Part shown: in pieces, positions 1 to 5,079 of the stretch
Layout: every line of letters begins with the position of its first letter
How positions within the stretch are numbered: position 1 is the stretch's first letter
Assembly: GCA_002353825.1 (NCBI GenBank)
Contig: DEKJ01000036.1
Location: 60,644 to 65,843, forward strand
DNA from: Prevotella sp. UBA2725
GTDB taxonomy: Bacteria > Bacteroidota > Bacteroidia > Bacteroidales > Bacteroidaceae
Direction: 5' to 3'
Length of the DNA stretch: 5,200 nt
Made by a program: the position numbers and the translations under genes
Notes under the pieces: generated by a model
What the model saw: the letters and a program-made list of their open reading frames with translations, nothing else
Told to the model about the DNA's origin: nothing
Databases searched by the model: none

Positions 1-53
1 CGCGTAGCGAATAGCGTAGCCATCTTTAAGATCCTTATAATCCGTGTGAAATA
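1..53 (-). repeat. Dispersed palindromic repeat, copy 1 (partial, inverted)
   Basis: This stretch is the reverse complement of the left end of the repeat found in full at 1641 and 2335. It has the GCTACGC direct-repeat core, then the ATCTTTA arm, then TCCGTGTGAAA. Compared with copy 2 it is nearly identical except in the middle of the arm (about 29-40). The rest of the copy lies before the window. It is oriented opposite to copies 2 and 3 and ends about 65 bases before the GH5 start codon. Confidence 0.8.
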
Positions 54-118
54 TAAATCGTTAAGAAAATCCATTGGCGTGTAATCATATAAACGGGGAA
101 CCCATTCAACTTACATTC

Positions 119-1402
119 ATGCGCAAACTTCTTTTCTTTATACTCTCCCTCATGGCAACGACCTTTGCCTCTGCTGCCTCGCCCTTCGTGCAGGTCAGCA
201 ATGGACATTTCGTCCGCAATGGCAAACCTTACTATTATGTCGGCACAAACATGTGGTACGGTGCCATCCTCGGCAGTGAGGGCCGCGGCGGTAACCGCAA
301 ACGGCTCTGCCGTGAGCTCGACTTTCTGAAGAAGAACGGCATCGACAACCTCCGTATCCTCGTCGGCTCCGATGGTGAGGAAGGCGTCAGGACAAAGGTC
401 GAACCGACACTGCAGAAGGCACCGGGCGTATACAACGACACGATCCTCGCTGGTCTCGACTACCTCCTCATGGAGATGGGCAAGCGTAAGATGGTAGCCG
501 TGCTCTATCTCAACAACTCCTGGGAATGGAGCGGCGGCTACGGCTTCTACCTCGAGCACGCCGGTGCCGGCAAAGCCCCACAGACGGATGTCGACGGCTA
601 TCCCAAATACATGAATTTCGTTTCACAGTTCGCTACCAACGAAAAAGCGCATCAATTGTTCTACAACTATGTGCGCTTCATTCTCTCGCGTACGAACCGT
701 TACACGGGAAAGGCTTACAAAGATGATCCGGCGATCATGTCGTGGCAGATAGGCAACGAACCGCGTGCCTTCAAGAAAGAGCTGCTGCCGCAGTTTGAGA
801 AATGGCTCAGTGAGGCTTCAGCGCTCATCCGTTCCCTCGACCCGAACCATCTCATCTCCATCGGTTCGGAAGGCCTATGGGGCTGCGAAGGCGACATCTC
901 GTGCTGGGAACGTATCTGCTCCGACAAAAATGTAGATTATTGCAACGTGCACCTCTGGCCATACAACTGGGGCTGGGCACGCAAAGACCATCTCTCAGAA
1001 GATCTCGAACGGTCGGAGAAAAACACGAAAGACTATATCGACCAGCACCTCGCCGTCTGCGAGCGTATCAATAAACCGCTCGTCATGGAGGAGTTCGGCT
1101 TCCCGCGCGATGGCATGAGCTACACACCGGGATCACCCGTGATAGCGCGTGATACCTATTATAAATATGTGTTCTCCCTCGTTGCCGACAATGCCTCGAA
1201 AGGCGGTAAGTTTGCCGGTTGTAACTTCTGGGCATGGGGCGGATTTGCTCAGCCCCGCCACGAGCACTGGCAGCCCGGCGACGACTACTGTGGCGATCCG
1301 AGCCAGGAAGCTCAAGGTCTCAACAGTGTCTTCGCAAAAGATAAGAGCACACTGAAAGTGGTGAAAGAAGAGGTGAAGCGGATGGCAAGAATCAGAAATT
1401 AG
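119..1402 (+). CDS. Secreted GH5 glycoside hydrolase, probable endo-beta-1,4-mannanase
   Basis: A 427-residue clan GH-A hydrolase expected to cleave beta-1,4-mannan, acting after export. Residues 1-20 form a signal peptide (MRKLL, hydrophobic core, ASA-A cleavage site), with no lipobox. The mature protein opens with FVQV..GHFVRNGKPYYYVGTN, the usual start of mannanase-type GH5 (subfamily 7-like). Visible GH5 residues are R79 (NLRI), acid/base E214 in GNEP, H278 in VHLWPYNWGW, nucleophile E325 in MEEFG and W371 in NFWAWGG. The 111-residue spacing of the two glutamates suits the family, so the enzyme looks intact. No carbohydrate-binding module is seen. The frame is open back to a TTG at 74, but the ATG at 119 begins the signal peptide and was chosen. 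No promoter was recognised upstream. It is followed by hairpins rather than another gene, so it looks monocistronic. GH5 is firm; mannan over another beta-glycan is inferred from motif resemblance. Confidence 0.92.
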   Translation: MRKLLFFILSLMATTFASAASPFVQVSNGHFVRNGKPYYYVGTNMWYGAILGSEGRGGNRKRLCRELDFLKKNGIDNLRILVGSDGEEGVRTKVEPTLQKAPGVYNDTILAGLDYLLMEMGKRKMVAVLYLNNSWEWSGGYGFYLEHAGAGKAPQTDVDGYPKYMNFVSQFATNEKAHQLFYNYVRFILSRTNRYTGKAYKDDPAIMSWQIGNEPRAFKKELLPQFEKWLSEASALIRSLDPNHLISIGSEGLWGCEGDISCWERICSDKNVDYCNVHLWPYNWGWARKDHLSEDLERSEKNTKDYIDQHLAVCERINKPLVMEEFGFPRDGMSYTPGSPVIARDTYYKYVFSLVADNASKGGKFAGCNFWAWGGFAQPRHEHWQPGDDYCGDPSQEAQGLNSVFAKDKSTLKVVKEEVKRMARIRN

Positions 1403-1412
1403 GAATAGAGCA

Positions 1413-1433
1413 TAGCACCTCGAAGAGGTGCTA
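1413..1433. repeat. 9-bp perfect hairpin just after the GH5 gene
   Basis: TAGCACCTC pairs perfectly with GAGGTGCTA around a GAA loop, starting 10 bases after the GH5 stop codon. It could stabilise the 3' end of the mRNA or help termination, but no T-run follows, so it is not a classical intrinsic terminator. The core CCTCGAAGAGG followed by ACATGGT recurs at 1507-1528 and, inverted, at 1550-1571, which marks it as a member of a small hairpin repeat family. Confidence 0.7.
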
Positions 1434-1442
1434 CATGGTTAG

Positions 1443-1476
1443 CCCCAGGTAAGGAGCGCAGCGACGCGACCTGGGG
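1443..1476. repeat. 8-bp hairpin CCCCAGGT/ACCTGGGG
   Basis: CCCCAGGT (1443-1450) pairs with ACCTGGGG (1469-1476). The 18-base loop is rich in GCG/CGC and can form a short inner stem. The style, a GC-rich imperfect palindrome in intergenic DNA beside other palindromes, resembles REP-type elements mobilised by TnpA-REP (RAYT) enzymes. That link is inferred; no such gene is in the window. Confidence 0.6.
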
Positions 1477-1502
1477 TAGGATGGGTGATGGTACTCTGCA
1501 AT

Positions 1503-1575
1503 CCGGCCTCGAAGAGGGCGAACATGGTCATGGGCAATTGACAATGATAACCATGTTCGCCCTCTTCGAGGCCGG
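1503..1575. repeat. Perfect 26-bp inverted repeat (BIME-like pair)
   Basis: The arm at 1503-1528 is exactly complementary to the arm at 1550-1575, with a 21-base loop between them. Each arm holds the CCTCGAAGAGG core followed by ACATGGT that also occurs in the hairpin at 1413-1440. The structure is therefore two copies of one unit in head-to-head orientation, as in bacterial interspersed mosaic elements. No long open frame crosses it, and no T-run follows. Confidence 0.85.
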
Positions 1576-1603
1576 GAATCAGGTAATGAGGCTCAACCCG
1601 ACC

Positions 1604-1629
1604 CCACGTTTCGGCTACGCCTCACGTGG
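1604..1629. repeat. 6-bp hairpin CCACGT/ACGTGG
   Basis: CCACGT (1604-1609) pairs with ACGTGG (1624-1629). The loop contains CGGCTACGCC, which shares GGCTACGC with the core of the large repeat starting 12 bases downstream. It is the last of four hairpins filling the 238 bases between the GH5 gene and repeat copy 2. Its function is unknown. Confidence 0.5.
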
Positions 1630-1640
1630 CTAACCTATTA

Positions 1641-1819
1641 TTTCACACGGATCTTAAAGATTTTAAAGATGGCTACGCTATTCGCTACGCGGTAAGAGGG
1701 CGCCCACCAGGGGTGTCTCTACGGGGTATGTGTAGCCGCAAAGCGGCGTAACAATCTTTAAAATCTTTAAGATCCGTGTGAAAAAAATATCCATGTGAAT
1801 ATGGATTCATATTACGGAT
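1641..1819 (+). repeat. Dispersed palindromic repeat, copy 2 (complete)
   Basis: The 30-base left arm (1641-1670, TTTCACACGGATC...) is perfectly complementary to the right arm (1754-1783). The 83-base centre starts GGCTACGCTATTCGCTACGC and ends with a hairpin GCCGC-AAA-GCGGC (1735-1747). A 31-base tail (1789-1819) matches the tail of copy 3 at 26 of 31 positions. The tail ends 13 bases before the stop codon of the leftward lipoprotein gene. The element encodes no evident protein. It could be a non-autonomous mobile element, a 3'-end RNA structure of the leftward gene, or both. Confidence 0.85.
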
Positions 1820-1832
1820 AATTCGAATATGT

Positions 1833-2204
1833 CTACCGCATCGCGGCACTCGCCTTCACGCCTACGATGCCTGTAAACTTATCGTCAAGATAGAACGTCG
1901 CCATGGACGTGTCTTTCTTGACAGCATATTTCAACGTGATCATATTGAGCTTTGCCGTACGGGGCTGGTAATCGACTTTGCCCTTTACCAGCCGCGACGT
2001 CATAGCTCTGTTGTGCATGGCTTCCAGCATCGAGTCGGTGAGATGGAGCGTAGAGTCGACATCCGACCACGCGACATAGTCGACATCTTCCAGCGCCATC
2101 TTCTCCGCCATAAAGTCCTTGACATGTCCTTTCGCCGTGTAGCTGTTGCCACAGGACGAAAGAACACCAAGAATCATCACGAAGCCAAGGCCAGCACTAA
2201 GCAT
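1833..2204 (-). CDS. Small lipoprotein of unknown function
   Basis: From the ATG at 2204 this encodes 123 residues: a hydrophobic segment, then a lipobox LSSC with the lipidated cysteine at residue 18. About 105 mostly polar residues follow, including a DVDYVAWSDVDST stretch, alternating strand-like segments and a YLDDKFTGIVGVK end. I do not recognise the family; it should be a membrane-anchored envelope protein. The start is uncertain. The ATG directly follows an octamer tandem repeat and gives an n-region with no basic residue, unusual for a signal peptide. A TTG at 2252 in the same frame would add 16 residues, four of them K or R, and make a more normal though long signal peptide (139 residues in all). 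It lies downstream of pepD in the same direction, with repeat copies 2 and 3 on either side. No promoter of its own was found. Confidence 0.72.
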   Translation of the reverse strand: MLSAGLGFVMILGVLSSCGNSYTAKGHVKDFMAEKMALEDVDYVAWSDVDSTLHLTDSMLEAMHNRAMTSRLVKGKVDYQPRTAKLNMITLKYAVKKDTSMATFYLDDKFTGIVGVKASAAMR

Positions 2205-2207
2205 GCG

Positions 2208-2279
2208 ACCGGACTTCCGAACTCCAGAACTTAAAAACTTATTAACTTCCAAACTTATAAACTTATAAACTTAAAAACT
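2208..2279 (-). repeat. Octamer tandem repeat, nine units, at the lipoprotein start
   Basis: Read on the minus strand, nine consecutive 8-base units begin AGTT (AGTC in the last): AGTTTTTA, AGTTTATA twice, AGTTTGGA, AGTTAATA, AGTTTTTA, AGTTCTGG, AGTTCGGA, AGTCCGGT. The array ends three bases before the ATG at 2204. The units become more GC-rich toward the gene. Because 8 is not a multiple of 3, gain or loss of a unit changes the reading frame of anything translated through it and also changes leader length. Confidence 0.85.
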
Positions 2280-2311
2280 TTAAGATTCTTCCGATAAATG
2301 ACTCCACGCAT
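2255..2311 (-). CDS. Possible 18-residue leader ORF with Shine-Dalgarno
   Basis: An ATG at 2311 is preceded, five bases away, by AGGAGGA (2317-2323), a strong Shine-Dalgarno match. It opens an 18-codon frame (MRGVIYRKNLKVFKFISL) that enters the octamer array and stops at TAA. Only two bases separate this stop from the TTG at 2252, which is in frame with the lipoprotein. Such spacing would allow termination-reinitiation coupling. Bacteroidota rarely rely on Shine-Dalgarno sequences, so the match may be chance. No promoter was seen upstream, and expression is unproven. Confidence 0.25.
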   Translation of the reverse strand: MRGVIYRKNLKVFKFISL

Positions 2312-2334
2312 ACGAATCCTCCTGAAGATATTTT

Positions 2335-2510
2335 TTTCACACGGATTTTAAAGATCTTAAAGATGGCTACGCTTTTCGCTACGCGGTAGAGAACACCCAT
2401 CAGGTGTACCCCTATGGGGTATGTGTAGCCGCAAAGCGGCGTAACAATCTTTAAAATCTTTAATATCCGTGTGAGAGAAATCCATGTGAGTATGAATGCA
2501 TTTAACGGAT
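2335..2510 (+). repeat. Dispersed palindromic repeat, copy 3 (complete)
   Basis: The left arm (2335-2364) and right arm (2447-2476) are complementary at 27 of 30 positions. The centre keeps the GGCTACGC-TTTTC-GCTACGC core, the GGGGTATGTGTAGCC block and the GCCGC-AAA-GCGGC hairpin seen in copy 2. Only the middle, around 2388-2415, has diverged clearly. A 31-base tail (2480-2510) ends 13 bases before the pepD stop codon. It has the same orientation as copy 2. An open frame through it on the minus strand looks like chance translation of the repeat. Confidence 0.85.
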
Positions 2511-2523
2511 GAACCACTCATCC

Positions 2524-3975
2524 TCATTTCTTCGGAATATTCTTCAAGATCTCAAGGAGATGATCCCATACCATCTGCACCGTCGGGATATAGAGGCACT
2601 CGTCAGGCGTATGCACATTGTGCAACGTCGGGCCGAAGCTTACCATGTCGAGGTTAGGATATTTCTCTGAGAACAGACCGCACTCCAGACCGGCGTGGAT
2701 ACCACGCACGACAGGATCCTTACCGAAGAGCTTGCGGTAAGCCTCCTTGGCGATACGCTGCAACTCCGAGCCGTGTTTCGGCTGCCAGGCGGGATAACCG
2801 TCGGTCTGCTCCACATCGGCACCAGCAAGCTCATAGGTAGCTTTGACGGTATTGCAGATGTTATTCAGGTTTGACGTGACGTTAGAGCGCTGCGAGCTCA
2901 CAATGACAACCTTGTCATCCTCACTCTGAACGCTGGCCACATTGCTCGATGTCTCAACCATCCATTCGAGCTCCTTGTCCTGACACATAGCGAAGACACC
3001 ATTGTCGACAGCCTGCAGCGCACTGATGAGACGACGGCTGACATCTTCCGGCATGACTTTCTGAGCGTCGCAGCTCTCGAGGTTCCATTCCATGTGCGTG
3101 TCAGTGACATGATACTCGTCCTCAACCTGCGCAGCGAAGACATTCCAGTCGGCCTTCACCTCTTCCTTCTTATCCTCTGGTACGGCGAAGATGATCTTAC
3201 CGTCACGGGGGATAGCATTGTGCATCTTACCCGAGTTCCACTGAGCCAGACGCAACGGCATCTTACCCTGCTCCATATAGAGGAAGCGGGCGAGGACCTT
3301 GATGGCATTAGCGCGCTTCTTCTCGATATCGTCACCAGAGTGACCACCATTGAGACCTTTCAGCGAGCCCTGCATGAAGAAATATCCTTTCGGAGCATCC
3401 TCACGCTGGAAACGGAACGTAGCGATGGTACTACGGCCACCGGCGCAAGAGATAAAGATCTCACCCTCGTTCTCAGAGTCGAGGTTGATGAGATAGTCGC
3501 CTGTCATGAATCCGGGCTTCATGCCGATGGCACCCGTGAGCTGTGTCTCCTCATCGCGTGTGAAGACACACTCGATAGGACCGTGCTCAATATCATCAGA
3601 GTCGAGGATTGCCAGTTCAATAGCGTCACCGATACCGTCGTCGGCACCGAGCGTCGTCCCTTTGGCGTGCATCCAGTCACCGTCGACATAAGTCTGGATA
3701 GCGTCCTTGGAGAAGTCGAAGTCTACGTCCACAAGCTTATCGCAGACCATATCCATATGGCTCTGCAGAATCGTTGTAGCACGGTCCTCATAGCCCTTCG
3801 TGGCGGGCTTGCGGATGAGCACGTTGCCGGTCTCGTCGACCTTTGTCTCCAGGCCGTGACGCTCACCAAAATTCTTAAGATATTCAATCATCTTCTCCTC
3901 ATGCTTCGACGGGCGCGGAATCTTGTTAATAGCCGCAAACTGTTCGAACACGCGGGCGGGTTTCAATTCTGCCAT
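2524..3975 (-). CDS. pepD: Aminoacyl-histidine dipeptidase (Xaa-His dipeptidase, M20 family)
   Basis: A 483-residue cytoplasmic di-zinc peptidase, close to the usual length of PepD (about 485). The family hydrolyses dipeptides, notably Xaa-His such as carnosine, returning amino acids to the cell. Metal ligands can be read by M20 pattern: H73 and D75 in SHMDMVCDK, D112 in LGADDGIG, general base E142 and ligand E143 in TRDEE, D166 in NLDSE, and H455 in NVHTPDE. The lid-domain GGHSGDDI motif is also present. There is no signal peptide. The ATG at 3975 gives MAELKPARVFEQFAAINKIPRPS, the normal family N-terminus, so the start is secure. It is divergent from the rightward operon beginning at 4138. 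The shared 162-base gap is A/T-rich, but no confident leftward promoter was found. The protein looks complete. Confidence 0.95.
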   Translation of the reverse strand: MAELKPARVFEQFAAINKIPRPSKHEEKMIEYLKNFGERHGLETKVDETGNVLIRKPATKGYEDRATTILQSHMDMVCDKLVDVDFDFSKDAIQTYVDGDWMHAKGTTLGADDGIGDAIELAILDSDDIEHGPIECVFTRDEETQLTGAIGMKPGFMTGDYLINLDSENEGEIFISCAGGRSTIATFRFQREDAPKGYFFMQGSLKGLNGGHSGDDIEKKRANAIKVLARFLYMEQGKMPLRLAQWNSGKMHNAIPRDGKIIFAVPEDKKEEVKADWNVFAAQVEDEYHVTDTHMEWNLESCDAQKVMPEDVSRRLISALQAVDNGVFAMCQDKELEWMVETSSNVASVQSEDDKVVIVSSQRSNVTSNLNNICNTVKATYELAGADVEQTDGYPAWQPKHGSELQRIAKEAYRKLFGKDPVVRGIHAGLECGLFSEKYPNLDMVSFGPTLHNVHTPDECLYIPTVQMVWDHLLEILKNIPKK

Positions 3976-4066
3976 AATAGTATGTATTTTAATGTTTATA
4001 TTTTATATTGCCTGTAATTTAATATACGCAATTTATAGAATAAAATCTAAATTGTTGCGTTATCTC

Positions 4067-4097
4067 TTTGCAGTTTGTACTTTTAACGTTATCTTTG
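4067..4097 (+). promoter_or_regulatory. Bacteroidota-type promoter for the 4138/4385 operon
   Basis: TTTG at 4067-4070 (-33 element) and TATCTTTG at 4090-4097 (-7 element, consensus TAnnTTTG) are 19 bases apart, which fits the Bacteroidota primary sigma consensus. Transcription would start near 4104, leaving an A/T-rich leader of about 34 bases before the ATG at 4138. GTTATCTTTGCA at the -7 element is nearly repeated upstream as GTTATCTCTTTGCA (4059-4072). Confidence 0.75.
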
Positions 4098-4137
4098 CAA
4101 GCGTTTAAGTATAATTGCAGTGCAAATTTAATAAATA

Positions 4138-4332
4138 ATGATAGAAACGTTACTCCTTACGGTGTTAATTATTGCTATAGCCATGGCGCTCCTAAGCGTG
4201 AAAGTGCTGCTGACGAAGAATGGCAAGTTCTCGTCGATGCATATTCACGACTCTCAGGCCATGAAAGATCGTGGCATCCACTGTGTCATTGACGAGGACC
4301 GCGAGATGCGCGCCGCCGGACGTTTCAGATAA
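4138..4332 (+). CDS. Small single-pass membrane protein, conserved-looking, function unknown
   Basis: A 64-residue protein with one hydrophobic helix (about residues 3-22, ETLLLTVLIIAIAMALLSV) and a basic segment next to it (K22, K27, K30). A polar tail follows with MHIHDSQAMKDRGIHC and DEDREMR. The positive charges after the helix suggest the tail faces the cytoplasm. From memory, similar one-helix proteins with a KNG-F..H...GI.C..DRE pattern are widespread in Bacteroidetes, but I cannot assign a role. The ATG lies about 34 bases after the predicted transcription start, in an A/T-rich leader with no Shine-Dalgarno, normal for this phylum. The OmpH-like gene follows after 52 bases with no evident promoter between them, so the two are probably co-transcribed. 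Confidence 0.8.
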   Translation: MIETLLLTVLIIAIAMALLSVKVLLTKNGKFSSMHIHDSQAMKDRGIHCVIDEDREMRAAGRFR

Positions 4333-4384
4333 ACATTACTCCGATTAACTTTATCACCCGATAATAAGAATAAAAAACAAAAAT

Positions 4385-4978
4385 ATGAAGAACAACATTC
4401 TCTTCGCGGTAGCTATTGCTGCTGCCACGACTTTTGGCTTCACCTCTTGCAACAAGAGTGCTCCTAAGATGGACGACAAGACGGAGCCCGTTGAGCAGAA
4501 AGCTCCGAGCACAAAGATCGCTTATGTGGAGGTCGACTCCATCATGACGCAGTATCAGTTCTGCAAAGATTATACGAAGATTCTCAACGCTAAAGGTAAC
4601 AACATCCAGAAAACCCTCGCCAGCCGTCAGCAGCAGCTCCAGGGCGCTGCAGCCAACTTCCAGCAGAAGGTGCAGCAGAACGCTTACACCCGTGAGCAGG
4701 CAGAGGCTATTCAGGCAGGACTGCAGAAGCAGAGCGGTGACCTCCAGGCACTGAACCAGCGTCTGAGCAGTGAGTTCCAAGCAGAGACCGACAAGTACAA
4801 CAAGGCATTGCACGACTCCATCCAGCACTACCTCGCCATCTACAACAAAGATCACAAATATGGCATGATCTTCGCCAAGCAGGGCGACAACCTGCTCTAT
4901 GCCGACAAGGCTTACGACATCACGGCAGAGGTCGTCGCCGGTCTGAACAAGGCATATAAGGGCAAAGCGAAGAAGTAA
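4385..4978 (+). CDS. OmpH/Skp-family outer-membrane chaperone-like lipoprotein
   Basis: A 197-residue protein resembling Skp (OmpH), the periplasmic chaperone that holds unfolded outer-membrane proteins. Residues 1-21 are a signal peptide ending in a lipobox-like FTSC, so C22 should be lipidated. E. coli Skp by contrast is soluble. A short charged linker (residues 28-42) leads to the family opening strand TKIAYVEVDSIMTQYQF (43-59). A Gln/Ala-rich helical region (about 72-150) then suits the coiled-coil arms, and a closing segment KYGMIFAKQGDNLLYADKAYDIT (158-180) matches the usual C-terminal strand and helix. The ATG at 4385 starts the signal peptide directly and is preceded by an A-rich leader. 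It is probably second in the operon with the small membrane protein. The family call is from pattern and composition; the exact client proteins are unknown. Confidence 0.88.
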   Translation: MKNNILFAVAIAAATTFGFTSCNKSAPKMDDKTEPVEQKAPSTKIAYVEVDSIMTQYQFCKDYTKILNAKGNNIQKTLASRQQQLQGAAANFQQKVQQNAYTREQAEAIQAGLQKQSGDLQALNQRLSSEFQAETDKYNKALHDSIQHYLAIYNKDHKYGMIFAKQGDNLLYADKAYDITAEVVAGLNKAYKGKAKK

Positions 4979-4992
4979 AAGCCTCTCCCCGG

Positions 4993-5079
4993 CCCTCCCC
5001 CGTAGGGAGGGAGAAAGCGCACCCATTGCGAATCGACTCCTACGGTGGTAATCATTCCCTCCCCTGGGTGGGGGAGGGA
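4993..5079. repeat. Pair of C/T-rich palindromes after the OmpH-like gene
   Basis: CCCTCCC (4993-4999) pairs with GGGAGGG (5005-5011) over a 5-base loop. TCCCTCCCC (5056-5064) pairs with GGGGAGGGA (5071-5079) over a 6-base loop. Both are built from the same CCCTCCC word, so they look like two members of one intergenic repeat family. They lie between the OmpH-like stop codon and the tRNA promoter and may help end the upstream transcript. The T-run at 5111-5115 is too far from either stem for a textbook intrinsic terminator. Confidence 0.65.

Noticed and set aside
74..118. Upstream TTG start for the GH5 gene
   Set aside because: It would put 15 polar residues in front of a standard signal peptide; the ATG at 119 is the natural start.
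35..559. 174-codon open frame on the minus strand opposite the GH5 start
   Set aside because: It overlaps the signal peptide and first domain of a convincing GH5 enzyme and ends within repeat copy 1; no motif supports it.
1413..1670. CRISPR array
   Set aside because: The repeats are hairpins of several types with irregular spacing and opposite orientations; there are no uniform spacers and no cas gene.
2263..2517. 84-codon open frame on the minus strand across repeat copy 3
   Set aside because: The product is a translation of the palindromic repeat and octamers (ILKILKIV, IFKIFKI). The reading looks incidental to the arm sequence.
3094..4017. Long open frame (307 codons) on the plus strand opposite pepD
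   Set aside because: It is antisense to a clear, motif-complete PepD, shows no recognisable domain, and such antisense frames are common in GC-balanced coding sequence.
3976..4066. Leftward promoter for pepD (for example TATAAATTG on the minus strand)
   Set aside because: It lacks one T of the TAnnTTTG element and has no TTTG at the right distance, so it is not annotated.
4068..4292. Plus-strand frame overlapping the 64-residue membrane protein
   Set aside because: It starts inside the promoter, before the predicted transcription start, and is out of frame with the more convincing 4138-4332 gene.
4325..5026. 233-codon open frame on the minus strand opposite the OmpH-like gene
   Set aside because: Its leucine/valine-rich translation is the mirror of a Gln/Ala/Lys-rich coiled-coil gene; it runs out into palindromic repeats and has no promoter or family motif.
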